A stretch of 64,000 bases of DNA, taken from an uncultured Luteitalea sp. Lineage in GTDB: Bacteria; Acidobacteriota; Vicinamibacteria; Vicinamibacterales; Vicinamibacteraceae. Positions 18,291 through 27,472 of this stretch are shown one piece after another (position 1 is the first letter of the stretch; every line of letters begins with the position of its first letter). The stretch is taken from positions 1 through 64,000 of the forward strand of contig CAKTDA010000005.1 of NCBI GenBank assembly GCA_934541105.1, given 5' to 3'. The notes beneath the pieces were generated by a model, which was given only the letters and a program-made list of their open reading frames with translations, made no database searches and was not told the origin of the DNA. The position numbers and the translations under genes are program-made.

Positions 18291-20195
18291 TTATCGACGG
18301 GGAAGCGTGTAGGCCACGAGCCCGGTGGGCCCCTTGTGAGGCGTGGCGACGGCGCCGGGGCCCTTCGGCGGCACGCCGGACGCGGTGACGAGCAGGTACT
18401 GGCGTCCGTCGTGCTCGTACATCGACGGCCCGCCGCTTGTCGGTCCACCGAGCGGCAGGGTCGCCAGTTCCCCGCCGTTGCTCGCGTCGTAGACGTGGAC
18501 CTTGCGGTCGGCTGCGGTTGCGAACACGAGACCGGTGCCGGTCACGATCAGCCCGCCCTTGGTCGTCGCCGCCGATCCCGTGCCCGTGATGCCGAGCGGC
18601 AGCAGGCGCAGGTCGTCCCCGAGGCCCTTCTGCCACGCGATGTCGCCGGTGTTGAGGTCGTAGGCGGTGAGCGTGGTGTAGGGCGGCTTGATGATGGTGG
18701 GGAAGAGGCCGAAGCCGTCGGTCGTCGGGAAGCCTTCCCTGACGATCTCGTCCGGGTTGCCTGCGCGCGCGGGACGCGTCTCGCCAGGCTTCAGCAGGCG
18801 GATGATCGTCGGCACGTTGAAACCGATCACGTAGACGCGGCCGCTCGTCGGGTTCCCGGCGGTGCTGCCCCAGTTCGAGCCGCCCTGGTTGCCCGGCATG
18901 TGGATGACGTCCTCGAAACCGATTGGCGTGAAGGGCCCCTCGTTGCGGGCCTTCAGGATGCGCTGGCGGAACTGCTCGCGCTCCGTGTCGGTGAGGATGT
19001 ACGGGTTCAGGTCGTCGGCCGTGAACGACAGGCGCGAGAACGGCGCGGGCCGCGTGGGGATTGGCTGGGTCGGTGAAAGGTGCTGCCCCGGCACGTCCGT
19101 CTTCGTCGGGACCGGGCGTTCCTCGATCGGCCAGATCGGCGCGCCGGTGACGCGATCGAACACGTACAGATACCCGGTCTTGCCGGCCATCGCGACGACG
19201 TCGATCGTTCGGCCCTCGTGCACGACCGTCGTCAACTGCGGCGCGGAGTTGTTGTCGAGATCCCAGATGTCGTGGTGGACCGTCTGGAAGTGCCACACCC
19301 GCTTGCCCGTGCGTGCATCGAGCGCGATGAGGCTGTCGGCAAACAGGTTGTCGCCGCGGCGGTAGCCGCCGTAGAAGTTGTACTTGCCGCTGCCTGTCGG
19401 TACGTAGGCGATGCCGCGCGCCTCGTCGATGGAGAGCTCACCCCAGTTGTTGGCGCCGCCGACTGTCGCGCGCGCGTTCTCGGGCCATGTATCGGCGCCG
19501 AACTCGCCTGCGCGCGGCACGGTGCGGAACGACCACACGAGCGCGCCGCTGCGGACGTCGAACGCCCGGATGTCGCCGGGGGCCGACGTGTACTCGGTGT
19601 TTGTCGCCGAGCCGAGGATGATCAGGTTCTCGAAGACGCGGCCGGGCAGTCGGCTCTGCTGCAGCACCTTGGCCGGGTCGCGATCGAGCCCCTCGCGCAG
19701 GTCCACGCTGCCGTCCTTGCCGAACGTCGTGACGAACCGGCCGGTGCGCGCATCGATGGCCCGCAGCGTGTCGCGCGCGCTGAAGAGCAGCCGCCTGTCG
19801 GTGCCGTCGGCGCTCTCCCAGTAGTTGACGCCGCGGATCGCGAAGCCCGGGATCTCGGGCGAGGTCCAGAGGAGCCTGCCCGTTGCGGCATCGAGCGCGA
19901 CGAGGGTGTTGCCATTGGCGCGCGTGTACACCACGCCGCGGGCCATGAGCGGGTTGAAATCCGTGTCGCCCTGCGGGAACGTCCAGGCGACCGCGAGGCG
20001 GGCGACGTTCGCCTTGTCGATCTGGGTGGCCGCCACGAAGCGCGAGCTGTCGGGCCCGCCGGCGTAGTCGCGCCACTCGCGCGGCGCCGCGTTGTCTGCC
20101 GCCTGCATCACGCCCACCGCAACGACTGCCGCCAGCCCCAGGGCCAACCCGACGGCCCGTCGTCCTGCTCTCACCCGTTCTCCTGCACCATGCAT
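18291..20195 (-). CDS. PQQ-dependent dehydrogenase (quinoprotein glucose-dehydrogenase-like)
   Basis: A 634-residue exported beta-propeller protein. The N-terminus has a signal/anchor helix (AVGLALGLAAVVAVGVMQA). The propeller blades carry tryptophan-docking style repeats (WTFPQGDTDFNPL, LVALDAATGRLLW, IALDARTGKRVWHFQTVHHDIWDLD, VIHMPGNQGGSNWG, DRKVHVYDASNGGELATLPL). Such enzymes oxidise sugars or alcohols in the periplasm and feed electrons to the respiratory chain; no cytochrome domain is attached. The ATG at 20195 is chosen because GGAAGGAG precedes it by nine bases; the frame is open further upstream without similarity. It diverges from the MutS-like gene across 73 bases. Confidence 0.9.
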   Translation of the reverse strand: MHGAGERVRAGRRAVGLALGLAAVVAVGVMQAADNAAPREWRDYAGGPDSSRFVAATQIDKANVARLAVAWTFPQGDTDFNPLMARGVVYTRANGNTLVALDAATGRLLWTSPEIPGFAIRGVNYWESADGTDRRLLFSARDTLRAIDARTGRFVTTFGKDGSVDLREGLDRDPAKVLQQSRLPGRVFENLIILGSATNTEYTSAPGDIRAFDVRSGALVWSFRTVPRAGEFGADTWPENARATVGGANNWGELSIDEARGIAYVPTGSGKYNFYGGYRRGDNLFADSLIALDARTGKRVWHFQTVHHDIWDLDNNSAPQLTTVVHEGRTIDVVAMAGKTGYLYVFDRVTGAPIWPIEERPVPTKTDVPGQHLSPTQPIPTRPAPFSRLSFTADDLNPYILTDTEREQFRQRILKARNEGPFTPIGFEDVIHMPGNQGGSNWGSTAGNPTSGRVYVIGFNVPTIIRLLKPGETRPARAGNPDEIVREGFPTTDGFGLFPTIIKPPYTTLTAYDLNTGDIAWQKGLGDDLRLLPLGITGTGSAATTKGGLIVTGTGLVFATAADRKVHVYDASNGGELATLPLGGPTSGGPSMYEHDGRQYLLVTASGVPPKGPGAVATPHKGPTGLVAYTLPRR

Positions 20196-20268
20196 CGACC
20201 CGCACTCCTTCCGACGAGGGGCCAGTGTACCTGCAAGCCGCTGAGCGCGGGGGAGTAGAGTGGGCGGG

Positions 20269-22167
20269 ATGGATGGCACACCGATCGACGCCTATCGCGC
20301 ACGTGCCGCGGCCTTCGAGGCGGCAGCGGAGGCTGAGGCGCGGCGCTCGCGCACGGTGTCGCGGCTGCGACTGGCTACGGCAGCCGTGATCGTCGCGGCG
20401 CTCGTCGTGCTCGTGCGCGACGTCTCCGCCTGGGCAGCCGCCCTGGCGGCCTTCGGTGTCGTCGTCTTCGTATGGCTCGTGCGGCGTCACGATCGCATCG
20501 AGCAGCGGCGCGACGCGGCAGGGGCGATGGCGGCCCTCAATCGCGACGGGCTTGCGCGCGTCGCGCGGTCGTGGGACGCGCTGCCTGCGCCCTGGACGCC
20601 GCCGGTGCCCGACGACCATCCCTTTGCCGTCGATCTCGACGTCTTCGGGCATGCCTCGCTCGCCCAGGTCCTCGGGCCGGTGCCGACGCCGACAGGCCGC
20701 CGCACGCTGTCGGGCTGGCTGCTCGATCCCGCGGCCGCCGACCTCGAGGCGATTGGCGCGCGGCAGCAGGCCGTGCGCGAACTGGCACCCGCGCTCGACT
20801 TCAGGCAGCAGGCGGCCACCATGGCCCGCCGCCTGTCCGGTACCTCGACCGACACGTCAGGCGCACTGCCGCACGTGCTGCGCTGGGCCGAGGCGCCCGA
20901 TGCCTTCGCGCGGCGCGCCTGGCTGCCCTGGGTGGCGACGACGCTCGGTGTGGTCACCGTGGCTGGCGCGATTGCCGCCTACCTGGGCGCCATCACGGCT
21001 GGCTGGTGGATGCTCACCGGTGCGATCGGCTGGGTGGTCCGGTGGGCGTTACGGGAGCCCGTCGAGCAGGCGTTCGGCGGCGCATCGGGCGAGCAGGGGC
21101 TCCGCCCGTGGGCGACCCTCCTCGCGCACGTCGCCGAGGCGCCTTTCACGTCGCCGCTGCTCGCGCAGGCGCGGGCGGATCTGGGGATGCGCGACGCCGG
21201 TGGCACACAGGCCGGCTCCGCGAGCCATGCGCTCCGCTCGCTCGAACAGCTCGTGGCGCTCTCGGACGTGCGGCACGCGGTCTGGCTCTACGTGCCGCTC
21301 CAGACACTCACGCTGTGGGATCTCCACGCCTGGTGGGCCATCGAGCGCTGGCGCCGGCGACACGGTGCAGACGTGAGGCGCTGGCTCGACGCCGTCGGCC
21401 GCGTGGATGCGCTGTCGGCCCTTGCGTCGATCGCGTACGAGCATCCCGACTGGGCCTGGCCGGAGTTCGACGGCGGCCTCGATCGCATCTCCGCCGCCGC
21501 GGTTGGTCATCCGCTGCTTCCCGATGCGGTTCGCGTCGGCAACGACCTGTCGGTGGGGCCGCCCGGGCGGTTCGTGCTGATCACGGGATCGAACATGTCG
21601 GGCAAGAGCACGCTGCTGCGCGCCATCGGCCTGAACGTCGTGCTGGCGCACGCCGGCGGTCCCGCGTGTGCGGCCCGGTTCCGGCTGCCGCCGCTGACCC
21701 TGCACACGAGCATGCGCGTCTCCGACTCGCTCGAGCGCGGCCTGTCGCTGTTCATGGCGTCGCTCGTGCGACTCCAGCAGGTGGTAGCGGCCGCGAGGGC
21801 GGCGTCGCCCGTGCGTCGCGTGTGCTACCTGCTCGACGAGGTCCTCCAGGGCACAAACAGCGCCGAGCGGCAGGTGGCGGTGCGTACCGTGATGGCGCAC
21901 CTGCTCCGGTGCGAGGCGATTGGCGCGGTCACGACGCACGACCTCGAACTGGCCGCCGATCCGTCGTTTGCCGCGCACGCCGACAGCTTCCACCTGCAGG
22001 AGACGCTCGTCGCCCGCGGCGACGACGTCACGATGACGTTCGACTACCGGTTGCGACAGGGCCCGGCGCGAGCGGGGAACGCGCTGCAACTGCTGCGGCT
22101 CATCGGGCTCGCCGAGGGCGCGCCCGACGAACCGGCAGCGGACGTGCCGGCGCGAAGCCGGTCCTGA
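20269..22167 (+). CDS. membrane-anchored MutS-like ATPase
   Basis: A 632-residue protein with the MutS family ATPase domain at its C-terminus: Walker A GSNMSGKST (about 440-448), the dimer-face SMRVSDSLERGLSLF, Walker B CYLLDEVLQGTNSAER (about 520) and TTHDLELA. The N-terminal part has hydrophobic hairpins (about residues 35-80 and 220-265) and no mismatch-binding domain; a lever-like helical region lies between. It is therefore not MutS or MutS2 but one of the uncharacterised membrane-linked MutS relatives. The ATG at 20269 lies only a few bases after TAGAGT, which would make the mRNA nearly leaderless. Confidence 0.88.
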   Translation: MDGTPIDAYRARAAAFEAAAEAEARRSRTVSRLRLATAAVIVAALVVLVRDVSAWAAALAAFGVVVFVWLVRRHDRIEQRRDAAGAMAALNRDGLARVARSWDALPAPWTPPVPDDHPFAVDLDVFGHASLAQVLGPVPTPTGRRTLSGWLLDPAAADLEAIGARQQAVRELAPALDFRQQAATMARRLSGTSTDTSGALPHVLRWAEAPDAFARRAWLPWVATTLGVVTVAGAIAAYLGAITAGWWMLTGAIGWVVRWALREPVEQAFGGASGEQGLRPWATLLAHVAEAPFTSPLLAQARADLGMRDAGGTQAGSASHALRSLEQLVALSDVRHAVWLYVPLQTLTLWDLHAWWAIERWRRRHGADVRRWLDAVGRVDALSALASIAYEHPDWAWPEFDGGLDRISAAAVGHPLLPDAVRVGNDLSVGPPGRFVLITGSNMSGKSTLLRAIGLNVVLAHAGGPACAARFRLPPLTLHTSMRVSDSLERGLSLFMASLVRLQQVVAAARAASPVRRVCYLLDEVLQGTNSAERQVAVRTVMAHLLRCEAIGAVTTHDLELAADPSFAAHADSFHLQETLVARGDDVTMTFDYRLRQGPARAGNALQLLRLIGLAEGAPDEPAADVPARSRS

Positions 22168-22181
22168 CTACGAACGCTTCG
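22153..22181. terminator. inverted repeat over two abutting stop codons
   Basis: CGAAGC (22153-22158) pairs with GCTTCG (22176-22181), straddling the end of the MutS-like gene and the end of the minus-strand GlsB gene. With no spacer between these convergent genes it is the only candidate for a shared transcription end. Weak: 6-bp stem, 17-base loop. Confidence 0.25.
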
Positions 22182-22416
22182 TCGCCATCCGGTAGATGGC
22201 GAGGAGCACCACGGCGCCGATGAGCGACATGAAGAACCCGGCCGCGTCGCCCGGGCCGTAGAGGCCGAGCGCCTGGCCCAGGAACCCGCCCAGCACCGAG
22301 CCCACGACGCCCAGCAGGATCGTGACGATGATGCCGCCCGGATCCTTGCCCGGCATCACCAGTTTGGCGATCGCGCCCACGACCAGGCCGAAGACAATCC
22401 AGCCAAGAATGCCCAT
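22168..22416 (-). CDS. GlsB/YeaQ/YmgE-family membrane protein
   Basis: An 82-residue, three-helix membrane protein (MGILGWIVFGLVVGAIAKLV, a glycine-rich IIVTILLGVVGSVLGGFLG, and a final helix ending IYRMATKRS). The PGKDPGG loop is characteristic of the transglycosylase-associated/GlsB family, linked to envelope stress. A strong GAGGAGGA ribosome site stands seven to eight bases before the ATG at 22416. It converges directly on the MutS-like gene. Confidence 0.9.
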   Translation of the reverse strand: MGILGWIVFGLVVGAIAKLVMPGKDPGGIIVTILLGVVGSVLGGFLGQALGLYGPGDAAGFFMSLIGAVVLLAIYRMATKRS

Positions 22417-22556
22417 TTCGCGGTCCTCCTCGTTCGAGCCGGCAGCACCACGCTGCGCGGGAACGTCATTGGCGCGACCGGCGTCCGTTGCCGGGGCCGT
22501 CGCGCATCCTTGCCAGTGCCGGCGATTGTGTCATGCACGGGTCGTTCCCACGAAGG

Positions 22557-24602
22557 CTACCCGCGCGAGAGCTTCTCGAGGACGGCGTGCAGGTCGGCGG
22601 GCGGCCCCTGCAGCACCGGATTCCAGATGTCGCCGACCTCGGCAAAACGGGCGAGTACGGTGTCGAGCGTGAAGTCCTCAGGGCGGACGTCCCCGTCGAG
22701 TTCGTCCCAGTGCAGCGGCGTCGAGACCCCGGCGAACTGGCTGGCGCGGGCGCTGTAGGCACAGGCGAGCGTCTTGCCCTCGATGTTCTGCAGGTAGTCC
22801 ACGTACACCGTGCGGCCGCGCCGGGCCACCGTGCGCTCCACGGTAGCGACCTGCGGGTGCTGCGAGGCAACGGCGGTCGCGACGATCTGGCAGAGCAGCT
22901 GGCCCGATTCGTAGGTGGTCCCTTCCGCGAGCGGGATGTAGACGTGCAGGCCCGACGCCCCCGACGTCTTGAGGGCCGCGGGCACGTCGAGCATCGCGAG
23001 CGCGTCGCGCACCCAGCGGGCCACGTCGCGCACGCGGGCGAACGGCACGCCGGGCATCGGGTCGAGATCGATGGCCACGAAGTCGGCGTACGACGGCGAC
23101 TGCACCCGCGAGAACCACGGGTCGAACGAGATCGCGCCGAGCTGCACGACATGGAGCAGCGTCAGCAGCGAGCCGCCGACGATGCGCGGGACGGGCCCCG
23201 CGTCGTCTTCGTCCACTGCCGCCACGCGCACGCCCCTCGGCAGGGTCTCGGGCGCCCGCTGCTGGTAGAACGACTTGCCGAGCACGCCGTTCGGGTAGCG
23301 CTTCATCACGAGCGGCCTGTCGGCGACGATCGGCAGCAACAGGGGTGAGATCAGCGTGTAGTAGCGGAACAGCGCACCCTTCGTGAGGCCTGACGCCGGC
23401 CAGAACACCTTGCGCAGGCTCGTGACGTCGAGCGGCCCTTCGGGCAGCACGACGGTGCCGTCGCGCCCGGCATCCTCGAGTTCCTGCAGCGCCTCCACGA
23501 CGCCCTGCAACTCCGGGGAGACGCGGGCCTTGTAGGGTGCCTGGCCCGCCTCCGAGGGCCCTGCCGCATCGTCTGCGTCCACATCGTCCCGAAGCCCGAG
23601 GAACACCGGGTGCCGGAGGTGGCCGGCGCGTGTCCACTCGCCGAAGCGGACTTCGCACAGCAGTCGGGGCTCGACCCAGTGCTGCCCGCGGGCCTTCGGC
23701 GCATCCACGAACGGCGACGTGCTGCGTGCGAGCGGTCGCAATCGTGTCAGCAGATCCGTGATGGCCGCGTCACTGAAGCCGGTGCCGACGTTGCCGGCGT
23801 AGGTGAGCACTGCGTCGCCGGGCGTGGACGCTCGCGCGGACCGGCCGCGGGCGAGGCGGCGGCTGCCGACCATCAGCGCGCCGAAGCCGGCGCGCGTGCC
23901 GCGGGGATCGGTCCACCCGCCGATGACGAGTGTTGCCGTTCGATGCAGCTTGACCTTGCGCCATGTGCGCGACCGCACGCCGGACAGGTAGGGGGCGTCG
24001 GCGTGCTTGACGATGAGGCCTTCCCAGTCCTCGCGGCGTGCCTGCTCGAGCACGTGACGGCCATCGCCGGCCGTGAAGGTGCCCTCGCGCAGGCGCTCGT
24101 TCGTCCGGACGTGCAACAGGTGCTCGAGCCGCGCGCGCCTGTCGGCGAGCGGCAGCGGACGGAGGTCCTCGTTGCCCACGCGGAGCAGGTCGAACACGAC
24201 GAGTGCGGTCGGCACCGTCGTGGTGCGGGCCTCGATTTCGCGGGTGCCCTCGAGGTGCATGCGGGGCTGGAGTGCCGTGAACGACGTCGGTTGGCCCCGG
24301 CCGTCGAGCGCGACGATCTCGCCGTCGAGGACGACCGGGACGCCGACCTGGGCCGCGAGTTCGCGCAGGCTGCGCACGATTTCCGGGAACTGGGCGGCCT
24401 TGTCGTTGCCGTTGCGGGAGAGGAGCGCGACCCGTGCCGGGGAGTGGCCAGGCTCGACCGTGGCAATTGCGCGAATGCCGTCGAACTTCTGTTCGTAGAG
24501 CAGCGATGAACTCTCGAGGTTCACGGAGTCCAATTCGCATGGGGTCGCCAGCATGGGTGCCGGGGGCGACTCGTCACGCCAGATGTGGACCGGGCGGGGC
24601 AT
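22557..24602 (-). CDS. ligD: ATP-dependent DNA ligase LigD, ligase-polymerase fusion
   Basis: A 681-residue end-joining enzyme. The N-terminal half is an ATP-dependent ligase: nucleotidyl-Lys motif EQKFDGIRA (about 38-46), VLDGEIVAL, EGLIVKH and WRKVKL. The C-terminal half is the LigD polymerase/primase domain with the catalytic Asp pair in AIDLDPMPG and TSGASGLHVYIPL. The phosphoesterase domain found in Pseudomonas and Mycobacterium LigD is absent, and the order is ligase-polymerase. It is divergent from ku across 94 bases, the classic non-homologous end-joining pair that seals double-strand breaks. Confidence 0.93.
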   Translation of the reverse strand: MPRPVHIWRDESPPAPMLATPCELDSVNLESSSLLYEQKFDGIRAIATVEPGHSPARVALLSRNGNDKAAQFPEIVRSLRELAAQVGVPVVLDGEIVALDGRGQPTSFTALQPRMHLEGTREIEARTTTVPTALVVFDLLRVGNEDLRPLPLADRRARLEHLLHVRTNERLREGTFTAGDGRHVLEQARREDWEGLIVKHADAPYLSGVRSRTWRKVKLHRTATLVIGGWTDPRGTRAGFGALMVGSRRLARGRSARASTPGDAVLTYAGNVGTGFSDAAITDLLTRLRPLARSTSPFVDAPKARGQHWVEPRLLCEVRFGEWTRAGHLRHPVFLGLRDDVDADDAAGPSEAGQAPYKARVSPELQGVVEALQELEDAGRDGTVVLPEGPLDVTSLRKVFWPASGLTKGALFRYYTLISPLLLPIVADRPLVMKRYPNGVLGKSFYQQRAPETLPRGVRVAAVDEDDAGPVPRIVGGSLLTLLHVVQLGAISFDPWFSRVQSPSYADFVAIDLDPMPGVPFARVRDVARWVRDALAMLDVPAALKTSGASGLHVYIPLAEGTTYESGQLLCQIVATAVASQHPQVATVERTVARRGRTVYVDYLQNIEGKTLACAYSARASQFAGVSTPLHWDELDGDVRPEDFTLDTVLARFAEVGDIWNPVLQGPPADLHAVLEKLSRG

Positions 24603-24696
24603 GAGGCGTAATCATCGGGGGGCGACGGACCGATAGCAAGGCGTCGGGGTACCGGCGGTGCCCATCCGGATCGACGTTTGCAGCAGGGGAATCACT

Positions 24697-25554
24697 ATGG
24701 CAGCGCGTGCGACGTGGAAGGGTCATCTCAAGCTGAGCCTCGTGACGATCCCGATCCGGGTGTTCCCGGCGACGGATGCGCACGCGACGATCAGCTTCAA
24801 CCAGCTGCACGAGGTCTGCCAGACCCGCATCCAGCAGAAGAAGTGGTGCCCGCACTGCGAGCGCGAGGTCCCCAATACCGAGATCGTGAAGGGGTACGAG
24901 TTCTCGAAGGGCCGGTACGTCACGGTGACCGAAGAGGACCTGTCGAAGGTGCGGCCCGAGTCCACGCGACTCATCAACCTGACGCAGTTCACGACGGTGG
25001 ACCAGATCGACCCGATCTACTTCGAGCGTCCCTACTACCTCGCACCCGACGGCAACGTCGCGGCCGAGGCGTTCGCCGTCATCCGGGAAGGCATGCAGGG
25101 CAAGGCCGGCATCGGCAAGCTCGCCCTCTATGGCCGGGAGTACATCGTCGCCGTCCAGCCGCGCGAGAAGGGGCTCGTGATGTACACGCTGCGGTCGGCC
25201 GACGAGGTGCGCAGCATGTCGGGCATCGAGGAACTCGAGGCCGTGCCGGCCAAGCTCAAGCCCGAGGAAGTGAAGCTCGCGCAGCAGGTCATCGGCACCT
25301 TCGAGGGCGACCTGGACATCAAGAGCTTCCACGACAGCTATCAGGAAGGCCTGCGCAAGCTGGTGGACGCCAAGGTCGCGGGCGAGGAGATCGTCGAGAC
25401 GGAGGAAGAGGCGCCGGCGAAGGTCGTCGACCTCATGGAGGCGCTGCGCCGCAGCCTCGAGACCGTGAGCGCCGGGAAGAAGACACCCGCGCGGGCCACG
25501 CTCGGCGCCTCGTCGTCAGCCGCGAAGAAGTCCCGCAAGCGCGCGAGCGCGTGA
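24697..25554 (+). CDS. ku: Ku DNA end-binding protein
   Basis: A 285-residue bacterial Ku (MAARATWKGHLKLSLVTIPIRVF, then the ring domain, and a basic Lys/Ser/Ala tail ending KKSRKRASA). It binds DNA ends as a homodimer and recruits LigD. A Cys-containing segment (HEVCQTRIQQKKWCPHCEREV) near residue 45-65 resembles the zinc-like insert of some Ku proteins. The ATG at 24697 has AGGGGA six to seven bases upstream. It is divergent from ligD. Confidence 0.95.
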   Translation: MAARATWKGHLKLSLVTIPIRVFPATDAHATISFNQLHEVCQTRIQQKKWCPHCEREVPNTEIVKGYEFSKGRYVTVTEEDLSKVRPESTRLINLTQFTTVDQIDPIYFERPYYLAPDGNVAAEAFAVIREGMQGKAGIGKLALYGREYIVAVQPREKGLVMYTLRSADEVRSMSGIEELEAVPAKLKPEEVKLAQQVIGTFEGDLDIKSFHDSYQEGLRKLVDAKVAGEEIVETEEEAPAKVVDLMEALRRSLETVSAGKKTPARATLGASSSAAKKSRKRASA

Positions 25555-25562
25555 CGCCCACG

Positions 25563-25592
25563 TTCCGGGTGCCGCCCGCGCCCCTGTACAAT
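25563..25592 (+). promoter_or_regulatory. candidate promoter of the TerC gene
   Basis: TTCCGG (25563-25568), 18 bases, TACAAT (25587-25592) resembles a sigma-70-type promoter. A start near 25599 would leave a leader of about 35 bases before the GTG at 25634. Confidence 0.4.
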
Positions 25593-25633
25593 CGCTGGCC
25601 GCGTCGCGAGGGCGCGCCCGAAAGGACTGCCGT

Positions 25634-26467
25634 GTGTTCGAGACGCTGATCGCCATGGGGCCCGGCCTGTTCGCGCTGGCCGACACCGCCGCCGCCACCG
25701 CCCCGACGGCCGCAGCCGACGGGTCGCTGTGGAGCGTCGCCAGCCTGATCTCGCTTGCCACGCTCGCCTCGCTCGAGATCGTGCTCGGCATCGACAACGT
25801 CATCTTCATCGCGATCCTCTCGGGGCGACTGCCGGTCGAGCAGCAGGCGAAGGCGCGCCGGCTCGGCATCTCGATGGCGGTGATCTCGCGGCTCGCGCTG
25901 CTGCTCGGCATCTCGTGGGTGATGGGCCTCACGCGGCCGCTCTTCGAAGTGTTCGGCCAGTCGATCTCGGGCAAGCAGCTGATTCTCCTGCTCGGCGGAC
26001 TGTTCCTGATCGGCAAGGCCACCTTCGAGATCCACGACAAGCTCGAAGGCGAGGAACATCACACCGCCGTCGGCGCGGCAACGGTGACGATGGCGAGCGT
26101 GATCGCGCAGATCATGCTGATCGACATCGTCTTCTCGCTCGACTCGGTGATCACGGCCGTCGGCATGACGCCGCACGTGCCGATCATGATGGTGGCGGTG
26201 ATCCTGGCTGCGATCGTGATGCTCGTGTTCGCCGGGCCAATCAGCGATTTCGTCGCGCGGCACCCGACGATGAAGATGCTGGCGCTGGCGTTCCTGATCC
26301 TGATTGGCGTGATGCTGGTGGCCGAGGCGTTCGGCCAGCACATCGACAAGGGCTACATCTACTTCGCGATGGCGTTCTCGCTGCTCGTCGAACTGCTCAA
26401 CCTGCGCCTGCGGCGGAAGGCGGCGCCCGTGGAACTGCGCCGATCGCAGATGCCGACGCCGTCCTGA
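25634..26467 (+). CDS. TerC-family integral membrane protein
   Basis: A 277-residue membrane protein with about seven helices and the TerC family signatures LEIVLGIDNVIFIAIL and IMLIDIVFSLDSVITAVGM, whose acidic residues in membrane helices suggest metal-ion transport. TerC/Alx members export manganese or other cations and help load metals on exported proteins. A short acidic/His linker (GEEHHTAVG) lies between helices. GTG start at 25634 with AAAGGA eight bases upstream. No tellurite genes are nearby. Confidence 0.9.
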   Translation: MFETLIAMGPGLFALADTAAATAPTAAADGSLWSVASLISLATLASLEIVLGIDNVIFIAILSGRLPVEQQAKARRLGISMAVISRLALLLGISWVMGLTRPLFEVFGQSISGKQLILLLGGLFLIGKATFEIHDKLEGEEHHTAVGAATVTMASVIAQIMLIDIVFSLDSVITAVGMTPHVPIMMVAVILAAIVMLVFAGPISDFVARHPTMKMLALAFLILIGVMLVAEAFGQHIDKGYIYFAMAFSLLVELLNLRLRRKAAPVELRRSQMPTPS

Positions 26468-26468
26468 G

Positions 26469-27350
26469 TCAGTCGGGCGACGACGACACGGCCTCCGTCG
26501 TCGTGACGTCGAACTTGCGGTAGTCGGAGTAGCGGGTCGTGGACTCGAGGTCGAACTTCCGGAACACGAGCGTCCGGCCCGCGATTCGATACTGCGCCTC
26601 GGCGGGCAGCCAGATCTCGCCGTTCACGAGCGTGCGGCGGAACATGATCGTGCTTCCGTCGTGCATGCGGGCGAGGAGGCCGAGCCCGAAGGTGATGTCG
26701 TCGACGGCTTCCATCTCGACGCGCACGACCTGCGAATCCGCTTCGTCAACCCACGCCGTGCCGCGAATCTTCTTCAGGAAGCGGCCGGCATCCGAACGGG
26801 TCCGCGCCTTCTTGCGCGGTGTCAGGCTCGTGACGAGCGTCGGTCGGCCATTGACCGTCTCGCGGCGCAGGACGGCGATGTCGTAGACGGCGAACACGTC
26901 GTCGATGACGAGCTGTTCCTCGCGACGCTCCTTTGCGAGCTTCCCGAGGCGTTTCTCGCGCTGCGACGGCGTCTCGACGCGAATCTGCTCCAGCTTGTCG
27001 AGGACTGTCCTGCGGTGGGCGGCGTCCCGCCGCTCGAGCTCGTCGGGCGGCAGCGGCACGTCACCAACACTGATGAGCCGCTTGTACGTCTCGCCCGGGA
27101 CCTCCGACGGATAGACCTCGAACTCGCGCCAGGGGCCGAGCTTCAGCTTGCCCAGCTTCGAGGCCTTCACGTCCTGTCTCCGCTCCTTGAACGTGTACTG
27201 GCGCAGCAGGGCTTCGTCGGTCTGGAGGTTGGCCCTGACCTTCCGGATGAGGGACGCCGCGTCGGGCAGGGGGACGTCGGTTGCCGCGGCAGGTGCCGAG
27301 CCGGACAGGAGCACGGCGCCGGCCACCAGACACGTGAGGAGCTGGATCAT
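26469..27350 (-). CDS. exported protein of unknown function
   Basis: A 293-residue protein with a signal peptide (MIQLLTCLVAGAVLLSGSAPAAA). The mature part has a charged helical region (KERRQDVKASKLGKLKLG, SQREKRLGKLAKERREEQ) and a C-terminal series of beta strands (GTAWVDEADSQVVRVEMEAV, FRRTLVNGEIWLPAE) that looks like a LolA-type lipoprotein-sorting fold. Proteins of this style are common in Acidobacteria; the function is unknown. ATG at 27350 chosen because it begins the signal peptide; an upstream ATG at 27395 would bury it. One base separates its stop from the TerC stop. Confidence 0.75.
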   Translation of the reverse strand: MIQLLTCLVAGAVLLSGSAPAAATDVPLPDAASLIRKVRANLQTDEALLRQYTFKERRQDVKASKLGKLKLGPWREFEVYPSEVPGETYKRLISVGDVPLPPDELERRDAAHRRTVLDKLEQIRVETPSQREKRLGKLAKERREEQLVIDDVFAVYDIAVLRRETVNGRPTLVTSLTPRKKARTRSDAGRFLKKIRGTAWVDEADSQVVRVEMEAVDDITFGLGLLARMHDGSTIMFRRTLVNGEIWLPAEAQYRIAGRTLVFRKFDLESTTRYSDYRKFDVTTTEAVSSSPD

Positions 27351-27472
27351 CTGTCGTCGGCCTGGCAGCTCGACCGTTAGGTGCCTTCGGTCCACGAAGG
27401 CTAAGACGCCCTGCCGGCCGGTGCGGTTCGCCGGCCCGACTGTGCGACAATGAGGCCGATTTTTTCGCCTGC

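Noticed and set aside
25390..25560. Lys/Ala-rich end of Ku as a separate small gene
   Set aside because: It is in frame with Ku and a basic tail is normal for bacterial Ku.
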